Positions 26,036 through 35,680 are shown, numbered from the stretch's first letter. The stretch: 57,098 nt of DNA from Trinickia terrae (GCF_005144415.1 NZ_SWJE01000003.1:488514-545611); one strand, 5' to 3'. Made by a program: numbers and translations. The notes: a model not told the origin generated them from the letters alone.

Positions 26036-26844
26036 GAGTACGGCAGTTGGCGGCAGCAGTCGGCTTGGTAGTGGGTGTGTGCATGCAACCGGTCTGGAGC
26101 GCGCCGCCCGGCGCGCCCGGTGCGCCTCCCGCGATCACGCCCGCGATGGCGGCCGCGCCCGGCGCGTCGCTGACGCAGGGTGACGACGGGCATATCCGCA
26201 TTCAGCTGGTATCGCGCGACGAGGTTGAGATCTCGAGCGAGATCGGCGCGAAGATCGCGTCGCTGCCGTTTCGCGACGGCGACGCGTTTCGCGCGGGCCA
26301 GACGCTCGTCTCGCTCGATTGCTCGCTGTTCGCCGCGCAGCTGCGCAAGGCGCAGGCCGAGGCCGATGCGGCGGCGCAGTTGAATCACGTCGACGAGCGC
26401 CTCTCGCAGCTTCATTCGATCGGCGAGATCGACGTCGACGAAGCCCGCGCGAAAGCCAAGGCGAGCGCCGCCGAAGTCGCCTACATGCAGGCGACGGTCC
26501 GCAAGTGCGTGATCGCCGCGCCGTTCGACGGACGCGTCGCCAAGCGCACCGCCGCCGCCCAGCAGTTCGCGGAGGCCGGCAAGCCGATCCTGACCATCGT
26601 CGATACGAGCCATCTCGAACTCAGGATGATCGTGCCGTCGAAATGGCTCGCGTGGCTCAAGCCGGGCCATGCGCTGACGGTGCATGTCGACGAGGTCGGC
26701 AAGACCTATCCGGCGAGCGTCGCGCGCGTCGGCGCGCGGGTGGACCCGGTCACGCAGACCGTCGACGTGACCGCCGCGCTCGACGGCCACGCGCCCGAGC
26801 TGCTGCCCGGCATGAGCGGCTGGGCGAGCTTCGCGAGCAAGTAG
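26032..26844 (+). CDS. Periplasmic adaptor (membrane fusion protein, HlyD/RND type)
   Basis: 270 residues. A Sec signal (MRVRQLAAAVGLVVGVCMQPVWSA) and a Pro/Ala linker precede a split biotinyl-lipoyl domain (VEISSEIGAKIASLPFRDGDAFRAGQTLVSLDCS ... CVIAAPFDGRVAKRTAAAQQFAEAGKPILTIVD) with a short alpha-hairpin between the halves, then a beta-barrel domain. It is shorter than RND adaptors and has no membrane anchor, so it probably works as a soluble periplasmic ring component. The start overlaps the TolC stop (ATGA). Confidence 0.9.
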   Translation: MRVRQLAAAVGLVVGVCMQPVWSAPPGAPGAPPAITPAMAAAPGASLTQGDDGHIRIQLVSRDEVEISSEIGAKIASLPFRDGDAFRAGQTLVSLDCSLFAAQLRKAQAEADAAAQLNHVDERLSQLHSIGEIDVDEARAKAKASAAEVAYMQATVRKCVIAAPFDGRVAKRTAAAQQFAEAGKPILTIVDTSHLELRMIVPSKWLAWLKPGHALTVHVDEVGKTYPASVARVGARVDPVTQTVDVTAALDGHAPELLPGMSGWASFASK

Positions 26845-26852
26845 ATAGCGCC

Positions 26853-28325
26853 ATGAACGCCCCCGTACGCATCGAAGCAGGCGATCTCGCGCTGCTGTGG
26901 CAACTCGCGGCGCGCGCACGCGAAGCGGAGAACGAGCAGACGCTCGGCTTCACGATCGTCAACGAGACGCTTTCGCTTGTGCCTTACCGGCAGGCGGCGT
27001 GGTGGCGCGCGCCGTCGCATGCGCCGGGCGCCGTGGCCGCGGTCTCGGGCCTGCCGCAGAGCGATCCCGGCGCGCCGTACGTGCAGTGGCTCGGCGAGAT
27101 GTTCCGCGCGCTCGTGAAGCCGGCGTCGCGCGACGGGCAGGGCGACGGATCGGCGGATGGCGCTCAGGCCGAGGGGGCGCCCGCGCCGCAAGGGCAGGAC
27201 GCGGCGGCCGCCGCGAGCGGCGATGCCGCGGGCCAGTCTCCCGCGCCCTCCAAGCGTCCCTATGCCTTCACGTCCGCACACCTGCCCGACGGCGTCGCCG
27301 CTGACTGGAGCGCGTGGTGGCCGATGCATGCGCTGTGGGTGCCGCTCGTCGACCGTTCGGGCCGGCCGTTCGGCGGCGTCGTGTTCGCGCGCGACAACGC
27401 CTGGACGCATACCGACGAGGTGATGCTCGCCGAACTCGCGCTGGTCTGGGCGCATGCGCTGGCCGCTTTCGCGCCGCGCGCCACGCTGGCCGCGCGCGCG
27501 AAGCTCCTGTTGCGTCCCGGCAAGGTGCGGCGCCGCGCGCTCGCCGGGCTCGCGCTCTTGTGCGTCGTGCCCGTGCCGCTTACGGTGCTCGCGCCGGCGG
27601 AGGTCACGGCCAGGGACGCGTTCGTCGTGCGCGCGCCGCTCGACGGCGTGATCGAGCGCCTCTACACGCAGCCGAACCAGCGCGTCACGCCCGGCACGCC
27701 GCTCTTCGCGCTCGATTCGACAACGCTCGCCTCGCGCTACGCGGTCGCCAACAAGAACTTCGACACGGCCCAGGAGGAGTACCGCCAGACCGCGCAGCTC
27801 GCCGTCACCGACGACAAGGACCGCCTGGACATGGTCATGCGCCGCGGCAAGCTCGACGAGAGCCAGGTCGAGCTCGACTACACCGCGCGCGAACTGGCCC
27901 GGGTGCAAGTGACGGCGGCGCGCGCGGGCGTCGCGGTGTTCGCCGATCCGAACGACTGGAACGGCAAGGCGGTATCGGTCGGCGAGAAAGTGATGCTGCT
28001 CGCCGATCCCGCCAATGTCGAGCTCACCGTCTCGCTGCCGGTGGCCGACGACGTCGACGTGAAGCCGGGCGCGGCGCTGACGCTCTATCCGAAGAGCTCG
28101 CCGCTCACCGCCTACGACGCACGCATCGACACCGTCGCCTACCGGGCCGAGCCGACACCCGACGGCGTGCTCGCCTACCGCGTGAAAGCGACCTTCACGG
28201 GAAGCGGCGCGCGGCCCGTGCTCGGCGTGATGGGGACGGCGCGCATTCACGGCCGCTGGGTGCCGCTCGCGTACTACCTGTTGCGGCGTCCGCTGACGAC
28301 CGCGCGGCAGTGGCTCGGCTGGTAG
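26853..28325 (+). CDS. GAF-like / HlyD membrane adaptor fusion
   Basis: 490 residues. The cytoplasmic N-terminal ~215 residues resemble a GAF sensor domain (LGFTIVNETLSLVPYRQAAWWR..., HALWVPLVDRSGRPFGGVVFARDNAWT, EVMLAELALVWAHALAAF) interrupted by a low-complexity Ala/Gly/Gln insert. One membrane helix follows (RRRALAGLALLCVVPVPLTVL, ~225-245). A HlyD-type periplasmic part then begins with a biotinyl-lipoyl half (FVVRAPLDGVIERLYTQPNQRVTPGTPLFALD), a helical hairpin and a beta-barrel. A sensory cytosolic module on an export adaptor is unusual and suggests that export responds to a cytosolic signal. Confidence 0.85.
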   Translation: MNAPVRIEAGDLALLWQLAARAREAENEQTLGFTIVNETLSLVPYRQAAWWRAPSHAPGAVAAVSGLPQSDPGAPYVQWLGEMFRALVKPASRDGQGDGSADGAQAEGAPAPQGQDAAAAASGDAAGQSPAPSKRPYAFTSAHLPDGVAADWSAWWPMHALWVPLVDRSGRPFGGVVFARDNAWTHTDEVMLAELALVWAHALAAFAPRATLAARAKLLLRPGKVRRRALAGLALLCVVPVPLTVLAPAEVTARDAFVVRAPLDGVIERLYTQPNQRVTPGTPLFALDSTTLASRYAVANKNFDTAQEEYRQTAQLAVTDDKDRLDMVMRRGKLDESQVELDYTARELARVQVTAARAGVAVFADPNDWNGKAVSVGEKVMLLADPANVELTVSLPVADDVDVKPGAALTLYPKSSPLTAYDARIDTVAYRAEPTPDGVLAYRVKATFTGSGARPVLGVMGTARIHGRWVPLAYYLLRRPLTTARQWLGW

Positions 28326-28374
28326 CGCCCCTCATCGAACTCATCGCCCAACGCCCGCCAGCCCAACGCCCCCG

Positions 28375-30486
28375 ATGCCACGCCTTCCCCAACTGCGCCA
28401 GGAACTGACTTTGACGCGCGGCGCCGCGACCCCCGACGGCGCGCCGACCTGGATGCTGCACGACCCGGCGGGCAACCGCTTCTTCCAGCTCGGCTGGCCC
28501 GCGTTCGAGATGCTCTCGCGCTGGGCGCTCGACGATGCGCAGGCAATCGTCGCGTCGGTCAATGCGCAGACGACGCTGAAGGTCGAGCCCGCCGATATGG
28601 AGGCGCTCGTGAAGATGCTGCGCCAGCAGAACCTGCTGGTGTCGGAGAGCGCGTCGGACACGTCCCGTCTGTCCGCCTCGGCCGCGGCGGGGCGGCTTTC
28701 GCACGCGATGTGGCTGCTCAAGCACTACCTGATGATCCGCATCCCGCTCTGGCATCCGATGGCGTTCCTGCGCCGCTTCGCGCGCTATGCCGAGCTTGCG
28801 TACCGGCCTGCGTCGTGGGCCGTGGTCGCGCTCTGCGCGGTGCTCGGGCTTGCGCTCGTGTCGCGGCAGTGGGACGAGTTCGTGCATACGTTCCATGACT
28901 ATGCCGACTTGCGCGGTCTCATCGCGATCGGGCTCGCGCTCGGCTTCGCGAAGGTGCTGCACGAGTTCGGCCATGCGTTCACGGCGTATCGCTACGGCTG
29001 CCGCGTGCCGACGATGGGCGTCGCCCTGCTCGTGATGCTGCCGGTGCTCTACACCGACACCACCGAGGCCTGGAAAGTCCCCGATCGCCTCGATCGCCTG
29101 CGCATCGGCGCGGCGGGCATGTTGAGCGAGCTTGCGCTCGCCGCGTTCGCGACGCTCGCGTGGAGCCTGCTGCCGGACGGCCCGGTGCGCGCGGGCGCGT
29201 TCCTGCTCGCCACCACGACCTGGATCGGCACGCTCACGATCAACGCGAGCCCGTTCATGCGCTTCGACGGGTATTTCCTGCTGTCGGACTGGCTCAACAT
29301 GCCGAACCTGCACGATCGCGCGTTCGCGCTCGGACGCTGGCGCATGCGCGAGTGGCTGTTCGGTCTCGGCGACCCGCAGCCCGAGCCGTGCGCACCGGCG
29401 CGGCGGCGCTTCCTGATCGCGTTCTCGTTCGCGACGTGGCTCTATCGGCTCGTCGTGTTCTTCTCGATCGCGCTCGTCGTCTATCACGCGTTTTTCAAGG
29501 CGCTCGGCGTGCTGCTGTTTTGCGTCGAGTTCGGCTGGTTCATCGTGCGGCCCGTGGTGCGCGAAGTCATGGCGTGCTGGCGCCGCCGCCAGGAGCTGCG
29601 CTGGCGCCGCGAGACCGTGCGCAGCGCCGCGCTCGGCGCGCTGCTGTTCGCGGTGCTCGTGCTGCCGTGGCAGGGCGGCGTCAATGCGCCGGCCGTGTTC
29701 GGTCCGCTGCGCGCGCAAGGGCTCTATGCGCCGGAAGCGGGGTACGTCTCCGCGCAAACCGCGCTCGCGCGCGACGGGCAGCGCGTGCATGCGGGCGATG
29801 TGCTCGCCGTCGTCGCGTCGCCCGATCTCGAGCATCGCCTGAAAGCGGCGCGGACGGAGGAGGCGATGCTGCGTTGGGAAGTCGAGCAGCAATCGTTCGA
29901 TCAGCGTCTGCTCGAACAAGGCGTCGCGCTGAAAAAACGCTGGGACGCGGCGCGCGAATCGGTCGCGGGACTCGAGGCGCAGGTCGCGCAATTGACGCTG
30001 CGCGCGCCGTTCGACGGCACCGTGCAGACCGTCGACGAGCTCGCGCCGGGCGCCTGGCTGCCGCGCGGCGAGCGCCTGTTCGACGTGGTCGGACCCGCCG
30101 GCGTGAAAGGCGACGCGTTCGTCGAAGAGGACGACGTCGGCCGCATCGCGCCCGGCGACAACGCGCAGTTCGTCGCCTCGGTGGCCGAGTTGGGGACGCT
30201 TCATTGCCGCGTGACGGCCGTCGATCGCGTGAATATCGCGACGCTCGACGAGCCGGCCGTCGCGAGCGTCTACGGCGGGCCGGTGCCCGCCGAGCTGCAG
30301 CCCGGCACGCGGCAGCTCGTGCCGCTCGCGGCGACCTATCGTGTGCGCATCGGCGAGTGCAAGGGCGACAAGGCGCTCGCGCGCCAGATCACCGGCACCG
30401 CCACGCTCGGGTCGGCGCGCGAAAGCCTCGCGGCGCGCGGGGTAAGCCGGATCGTGTCGGTGCTGGAGCGCGAGGGCGGGGCGTAG
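28375..30486 (+). CDS. M50 (site-2 protease-like) membrane protein fused to HlyD-type adaptor
   Basis: 703 residues. The N-terminal ~80 residues look like a PqqD-type peptide-binding domain (LHDPAGNRFFQLGWPAFEML). A multi-helix membrane region follows with the M50 zinc site HEFGH (residues 196-200) and the second motif N290-x2-P293-x4-D298-G299 (NASPFMRFDGYF), so the metalloprotease core appears intact. After a last helix (~425-440) comes a periplasmic HlyD-like part with both biotinyl-lipoyl halves (GLYAPEAGYVSAQTALARDGQRVHAGDVLAVV; LTLRAPFDGTVQTVDELAPGAWL). With the preceding genes it could build an envelope-spanning exporter without an ABC pump. Its last ~105 codons are repeated downstream at 31966-32180. 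Confidence 0.9.
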   Translation: MPRLPQLRQELTLTRGAATPDGAPTWMLHDPAGNRFFQLGWPAFEMLSRWALDDAQAIVASVNAQTTLKVEPADMEALVKMLRQQNLLVSESASDTSRLSASAAAGRLSHAMWLLKHYLMIRIPLWHPMAFLRRFARYAELAYRPASWAVVALCAVLGLALVSRQWDEFVHTFHDYADLRGLIAIGLALGFAKVLHEFGHAFTAYRYGCRVPTMGVALLVMLPVLYTDTTEAWKVPDRLDRLRIGAAGMLSELALAAFATLAWSLLPDGPVRAGAFLLATTTWIGTLTINASPFMRFDGYFLLSDWLNMPNLHDRAFALGRWRMREWLFGLGDPQPEPCAPARRRFLIAFSFATWLYRLVVFFSIALVVYHAFFKALGVLLFCVEFGWFIVRPVVREVMACWRRRQELRWRRETVRSAALGALLFAVLVLPWQGGVNAPAVFGPLRAQGLYAPEAGYVSAQTALARDGQRVHAGDVLAVVASPDLEHRLKAARTEEAMLRWEVEQQSFDQRLLEQGVALKKRWDAARESVAGLEAQVAQLTLRAPFDGTVQTVDELAPGAWLPRGERLFDVVGPAGVKGDAFVEEDDVGRIAPGDNAQFVASVAELGTLHCRVTAVDRVNIATLDEPAVASVYGGPVPAELQPGTRQLVPLAATYRVRIGECKGDKALARQITGTATLGSARESLAARGVSRIVSVLEREGGA

Positions 30487-31252
30487 GGTTTGCGGGAGAA
30501 CCACCTAGCGCGCGACCGAAACAGTTTTTGACTTTTGTCCTACGAAAACTCGTGCCTTTGGCGGTCAGACCGGTTCGCCAGGCCAATATTCTTCGGGCAG
30601 CAGGCTGACAATCCGTTGCTAGCACAACGGACCACGGCGAGGCTCCCGCGAATGTTTTATCTTGGCCCGCACTACGACAGTGACGATGAGAACCGAAAGC
30701 ACGTCGATCTTTTCTGGCGAAGCCTTCAGATACCGATCTATGTGAGCGTGCAAAATCCGCGCATGCTCGACCCCGCCCGGCATTACTGCTTTGGGACTCA
30801 CAGGCACTTCGCCGAAGTTTCCGCCGACGAAGTCAAGGACATTACCCAGGCAATGAAGGTGGCCCGGACGGCGTTCCTTCGAAGCGGCCTGCCCACCTCC
30901 GATCCGTGTTTTGACCACGATGTGCGGGCCTTGCTCGGTCGCCTCGACGATCATCGTCCGATCTGGCAGATGAATACGCGCCAAGTTGCCTAAGCCGTGC
31001 TCGACGCGGTAGAGCATGGTGATCTGATCTTTGTGCCCGATCACGCAGACCTGCGCGCCTGCGTCAAGGCCATTCAAGAGAACCGGAAAGAACGGCCGGT
31101 GCCAGCGCCGCCGTTGCTGCAATCCGATACGCCATCGCCTGCTCAGATGCTGTACGGCAACGCGCCGCATGTTCTCCAGAACCTTGATACACCGTCATAC
31201 TCTCCTGAGACAGGAACGCCGCTTGGTAATGCGCAGCCGTTTGAGTATCAGC
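30171..31252 (+). repeat. Direct repeat copy 1: M50 3' end plus toxin-like gene head
   Basis: This stretch is repeated at 31966-32940. The homology starts inside the M50 gene, runs through the ~165-base spacer and continues through the conserved head of the toxin-like gene. It ends at about the PLG(N/D)AQ(P/S)F codons, beyond which the two copies are unrelated. Identity is high in the head but broken by point changes and indels. Confidence 0.88.
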
Positions 31253-31470
31253 CCGATATGCCGGATGGAGGCGCTGAATTGCTTGCAGGCGGCGACGGCA
31301 TGCCTGGGAACAATCAGGCGCAAAACAAGCAATTCAGAGCAGTCGTTAAGGCGCTTGGCCTGAATCAGGATCAGGCGCGACGCCTCCACTACGACATACA
31401 GGGAGACAACCTTGACTATCGCGGCATTCTGGAGCGAGCCCTCGACATGTTTGGAGATCAACCGCAATGA
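30652..31470 (+). pseudogene. Polymorphic-toxin-like gene, cassette 1, interrupted by one TAA
   Basis: Read as one frame of 272 codons from ATG 30652 (MFYLGPHYDSDDENRK...). The head (~200 residues) is shared with cassette 2; a Pro-rich linker and a tail follow (NNQAQNKQFRAVVKALGLNQDQARRLHYDIQGDN...ERALDMFGD). The Q-x-RRLHxxI...EI pattern resembles short C-terminal domains of secreted polymorphic toxins, from memory only. Codon 114 is TAA (30991-30993) where cassette 2 has GAG. A GTG two codons later could restart translation. The tail's stop overlaps the next gene (ATGA), as in toxin-immunity pairs. Base composition is visibly less G/C-rich toward the tail. Head function not recognised. Confidence 0.65.
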
Positions 31471-31952
31471 CCGATACGAAAGAGCAGGTAAATCGACACC
31501 TTTCCGTCCTGGTCGGGCTTGACGTCAGCGGAGTGGGACACGCGGCCGATATGCTTACGCTACAGTTCGGACCGCTTCGGGAAATAACGACGCACCGAGG
31601 CACGATCAAACGCGTTGGTGCGTGGGCGCTGCATATTCAGTGCGACTGGCAAATCGAGCAAGGTAATGCGATCTTTGCATCCCATTTGGACTTTGCTACT
31701 TCGGAAGAGAATACGAGCACGGCAACGGGGCGGATTCGCGATCTTCTTGTAACACATGGCCCAACGATTGTTGAGAGCGTTACGGCAGGCGATAAGGGTG
31801 ATGCGCGTATCTCGCTGGCAAGAGGAATATGGCTGGTTATTCGCTCGGGTGCGATCCCGGGCGAAGAGGACTGGCGTTTGTTCGCGTCGAACCCTGACTT
31901 TGTACATTTTGTGATTGAAGGCGGGAAGGTTGATCCTTCGTCACTGCCGTGA
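31467..31952 (+). CDS. Putative immunity protein, cassette 1
   Basis: 161 residues, intact, no signal peptide or membrane helix, mildly acidic. The family is not recognised. It contains a WALHIQCDWQIEQGNAIFASHLDF strand/helix region and ends in GGKVDPSSLP. The call rests on position: four-base overlap with the toxin-like tail, absence of an equivalent sequence in cassette 2, and lower G/C than the envelope genes. It is followed within 14 bases by the duplicated M50 fragment. Confidence 0.6.
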   Translation: MTDTKEQVNRHLSVLVGLDVSGVGHAADMLTLQFGPLREITTHRGTIKRVGAWALHIQCDWQIEQGNAIFASHLDFATSEENTSTATGRIRDLLVTHGPTIVESVTAGDKGDARISLARGIWLVIRSGAIPGEEDWRLFASNPDFVHFVIEGGKVDPSSLP

Positions 31953-31965
31953 CCGCGAATTTCAA

Positions 31966-32180
31966 TCGTCGCGTCGGTGGCCGAGATGGGGACGCTTCAT
32001 TGCCGCGTGACGGCCGTCGATCGCGTGAATATCGCGACGCTCGACGAGCCGGCCGTCGCGAGCGTCTGCGGCGGCCCGGTGCCAGCCGAGCAGTAGCCCG
32101 GCACGCGGCAGCTCGTGCCGCTCGCGGCGCGCGGGTTGACCCGGCTCGTGTCGGTGCTGGAGTGCGAGGGCGGGGCGTAG
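31966..32180 (+). pseudogene. Remnant copy of the 3' end of the M50-HlyD gene
   Basis: Nearly identical to the end of the M50 gene (30171-30486) but with an internal deletion of roughly 100 bases and a premature TAG (32095-32097, from an ancestral CAG), ending at the same GGGGCGTAG. It has no start of its own. It marks the junction where a second cassette was left behind after recombination. Confidence 0.88.
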
Positions 32181-32940
32181 GCGTTTGCGGGAGAGGGGGC
32201 GGTCCAGCCGTAACGTTGTTTTACCTTTTTCCGACGAAGACGCGTGCCTTTGGCGGCTGGTTCGCCTCATCGGATAACCATTCTTCGGACAACAAGCCAA
32301 TACTCGTTGCAAGCGCAACGGACCACGGCGAGGCGTCTGCGAATGTTTTATCTTGGCCCGCACTACGACAACGACGGCGAGAACCGGAAGCACGTTCATC
32401 TTTTCTGGTGAAGCGTTCAGATACCGGTCTATGTGAGCGTGCAGCATCCGTGCATGTTCGACCCGGCACGGCATTGCTGCTTTGGGACCAACCGGCACTT
32501 CGCCGAAGTCTCCGCCGACGAAGTCGGGGACATCGCCCAGGCAATGAAGGTGGCCCGGACGGCGTTCCTTCGAAGCGGCCTGCCCACCTCCGATCCGTGT
32601 TTTGACCACGATTTGCGGGCCTTGCTCGGTCGCCTCGACGATCATCGTCCGATCTGGCGGATGAATACGCGCCAAGTTGCCGAGGCGGTGCTCGATGCGG
32701 TAGGAACGGCAGTCTGATCTTCGTGCCGGAGCACAGAGACCTGCGCGCCTGCGTCAAAGCCATTCAGGAGGACCGGAAAGGGCGGGCAGTGCGCACGGCC
32801 GCGCCGCCGTGGTCCGATACCCCATCGCCCGCCCAGGTGCTGTACGGCAACCGTTCCCGCGTTCCCCAGAACCTGGGTACGCCGTCATACTCTCCCGGAA
32901 CAGGAACGCCGCTTGGTGATGCGCAGTCGTTCCAGTACAG
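31966..32940 (+). repeat. Direct repeat copy 2: M50 3' remnant plus toxin-like gene head
   Basis: Partner of 30171-31252. Same order of M50 end, spacer and toxin head, but more decayed: a deletion in the M50 part, a nonsense codon and a one-base deletion in the head. Divergence after the head marks the variable-tail boundary. Confidence 0.88.
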
Positions 32941-33139
32941 TGAATCCGCGGAGGGTGGTGAGCTGCGAGTCTTGGCTGCGCGCGGCGTGAGCGAGCAAAG
33001 TGAGGGGGAGTGCTTCAGCGAATACGAATTCGATCTGGAGCAATGCAATTTCATTAGAGCATTGACCCAAGATTTCCGGGCTTTTGCCGTCTGCAAACAG
33101 ACAGCATTCGAAAATTACCAGCGTTGTAGAGGTTACTGA
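32343..33139 (+). pseudogene. Polymorphic-toxin-like gene, cassette 2, nonsense and frameshift
   Basis: The same head as cassette 1 starts at ATG 32343. Codon 23 is TGA (32409-32411; CGA in cassette 1), and one base is missing near 32702-32710, moving the second half to another frame (open from GTG 32723). The tail is unrelated to that of cassette 1: ECFSEYEFDLEQCNFIRALTQDFRAFAVCKQTAFENYQRCRGY. Its Cys-spaced CxxA...YxxC ending resembles the extreme C-termini of many Rhs/T6SS-type toxins, from memory. It looks like an older, displaced orphan module. Confidence 0.65.
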
Positions 33140-33140
33140 A

Positions 33141-33449
33141 ATGACAAAGCGCTCCCGAGCCACTGTGATTTTTTATAACGAGGATACGCAGCAGATCCAA
33201 CTCTGCACGGTGTATCGAGACGAAATCAAGGGAGCGATAGACCGGCAGATTGAGCGCAGATCTGCCATGAATCTGCCCCTTGGCGAGCCGGATGACAGTA
33301 CGGCTCCGATTACTGATGACGCATTGCGTCAAATCGGCGGTATAGCCGTGCTCAACCAGGCATCCGTACATCCCGAGCTGCGAGATCGATTGCGCATTAC
33401 GCTGGAACAACCTATTAACTGGACATCTGCGAAGCCGCCCACGGAATAG
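33141..33449 (+). CDS. Putative immunity protein, cassette 2
   Basis: 102 residues from ATG 33141, one base after the toxin-like tail's stop; GAGGT in the end of the tail can serve as ribosome-binding site. The sequence (VIFYNEDTQQIQLCTVYRDEI..., SAMNLPLGEPDDSTAPITDDALRQIGGIAVLNQASVHPELRDRLR) is soluble and intact and shares nothing obvious with the cassette 1 immunity candidate. The call is by position and genetic logic. Confidence 0.6.
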   Translation: MTKRSRATVIFYNEDTQQIQLCTVYRDEIKGAIDRQIERRSAMNLPLGEPDDSTAPITDDALRQIGGIAVLNQASVHPELRDRLRITLEQPINWTSAKPPTE

Positions 33450-33569
33450 CAGCGCTTCATCGCCCCATAGCGCACCTGATCGCCTCCCCCCGCCATTCGT
33501 CGCATCCTCCAGCGCACGCCGAATCTCGCCACTACAGTCGTCTCATCGATTCGGACGACGGAGGTGCCT

Positions 33570-34270
<701 letters not shown>

Positions 34271-34274
<4 letters not shown>

Positions 34275-35680
34275 TGAAGAACTGGCTCCTCGCGTACCGC
34301 AATCTGCGCCGCAACCGGCGGCGCTCGGCGACGACGCTCTCGGCGATGGTGATCGGCCTCACGGCGGTGCTCGTGTTCGGCGGCTACGCCGGCAACATCC
34401 AGTACGGCTTGCAGACGAATTACGTGCGCAGCGGCGGGCATCTGCAGATCCAGCATCGCAACTATTTCCTCTACGGCAGCGGCGACCCGGTCTCGTACGG
34501 CCTCGCCGGCTACGAGCACATCATCGACGTCGTCAAGCGCGACCCCGAGCTTGCGCGGCTCGTCACGGTCGTCACCCCGGTGCTGGCGGTCAACGGCATC
34601 GCGGGGAACTTCGCGGCGGGCGTGTCGCGCACCGTGTTCGGGTCCGGCATCGTCGTCGCGGATCAGAACCGCATGCGCTTGTGGAACGACTACGGCTTTC
34701 CCGATCAGTCGAAGCCGCTTGCGCTGACCGCGACGAGCGCGGACGCGGCGCTGATCGGCACGGGCGTCGCGCGCGTGCTGCGCTTGTGCGCGCCGCTGAA
34801 GGTCGCCGATTGCCATGAGCCGCAATCCGCTCCGGCTGCGGGCGTTGCCGGTTCGTCGAGCGCCGCGACGCCGTCCGACATCACGCAGCTCGCCGCGCTC
34901 GAAGCATCGGCGAAGGCGAGCGCGCCGCCCGGCCCGCGCATCGAGCTTCTGACTTCGAACGCCTACGGCGCGCCGAATGTCGCCGAGTTGAAAGTGGTGG
35001 AGGCGCAGAAACAGGCCGTGAAGGATCTCGACGACATGTTCGTGCAACTCCATCTCGAGCAGGCGCAGCAACTGGTGTACGGCGGTGGCAAACCCGAGGT
35101 GACCTCGATCGTCCTGCAACTGCGCCACACCTCGCAGCTCGAAGCAGCGCGCGCACGCCTGAACGCGCTGCTGCAGACGACGCTCAAGGGCGAGCCGCTC
35201 GAAGTGCTCGACTTCGCGACGCTGAACCCGCAGTACGGCCAGATCACAGGCATGTTCGGCGCGGTCTTCGGCTTCATCGCCGTGATGATCGCGACGATCG
35301 TGATGTTCACGGTCGGCAACACGATGAACATGGCCGTGATGGAGCGCACGAGGGAGATCGGCACGCTGCGCGCGGTCGGCGTGCGCGGCTCGGGCATTCG
35401 CAGCATTTTCGTCTGCGAGGGCTTTCTGCTCGGCGTGGCGGGCGCCGTGCTAGGGACGCTCTTCGCGTTGGCCGCCGCCGCGCTCATCAATCACTCGGGC
35501 CTGCATTGGACGCCGCCCGGGCAAACCGATCCCGTCGCGCTCACGGTTCGCGTCTGGGGCGAAACGGGAATGATCGTGCGCAACGCGCTCGGCGTGATCG
35601 CGGTCGCGACGTTCTCCGCGTGGTGGCCGGCGCGGCGGGCAGCAGGCATGCCGATCGTCGACGCGCTGCGCTTCGCGTGA
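34271..35680 (+). CDS. FtsX/MacB-type ABC permease
   Basis: 469 residues. An N-terminal membrane helix (LSAMVIGLTAVLVFGGYAGN) is followed by a ~290-residue periplasmic domain and three C-terminal helices within the FtsX signature (FIAVMIATIVMFTVGNTMNMAVMERTREIGTLRAVGVRG...VCEGFLLGVAGAVLG). This is the LolC/E and MacB layout. The periplasmic domain has two unusual Cys (RLCAPLKVADC) and a Ser/Ala-rich insert. It works with the ATPase upstream and probably hands cargo to the LolA-like protein encoded next. Confidence 0.92.

Noticed and set aside
30535-30651. N-terminal extension of the cassette 1 toxin-like protein from TTG 30535
   Set aside because: The corresponding stretch of cassette 2 contains stops, while both copies share ATG-FYLGPHY. 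The extension is non-coding spacer.
33480-33565. Minus-strand and plus-strand short frames before the ABC ATPase
   Set aside because: Shadow frames. The region fits a promoter and ribosome-binding site for the GTG start at 33570.
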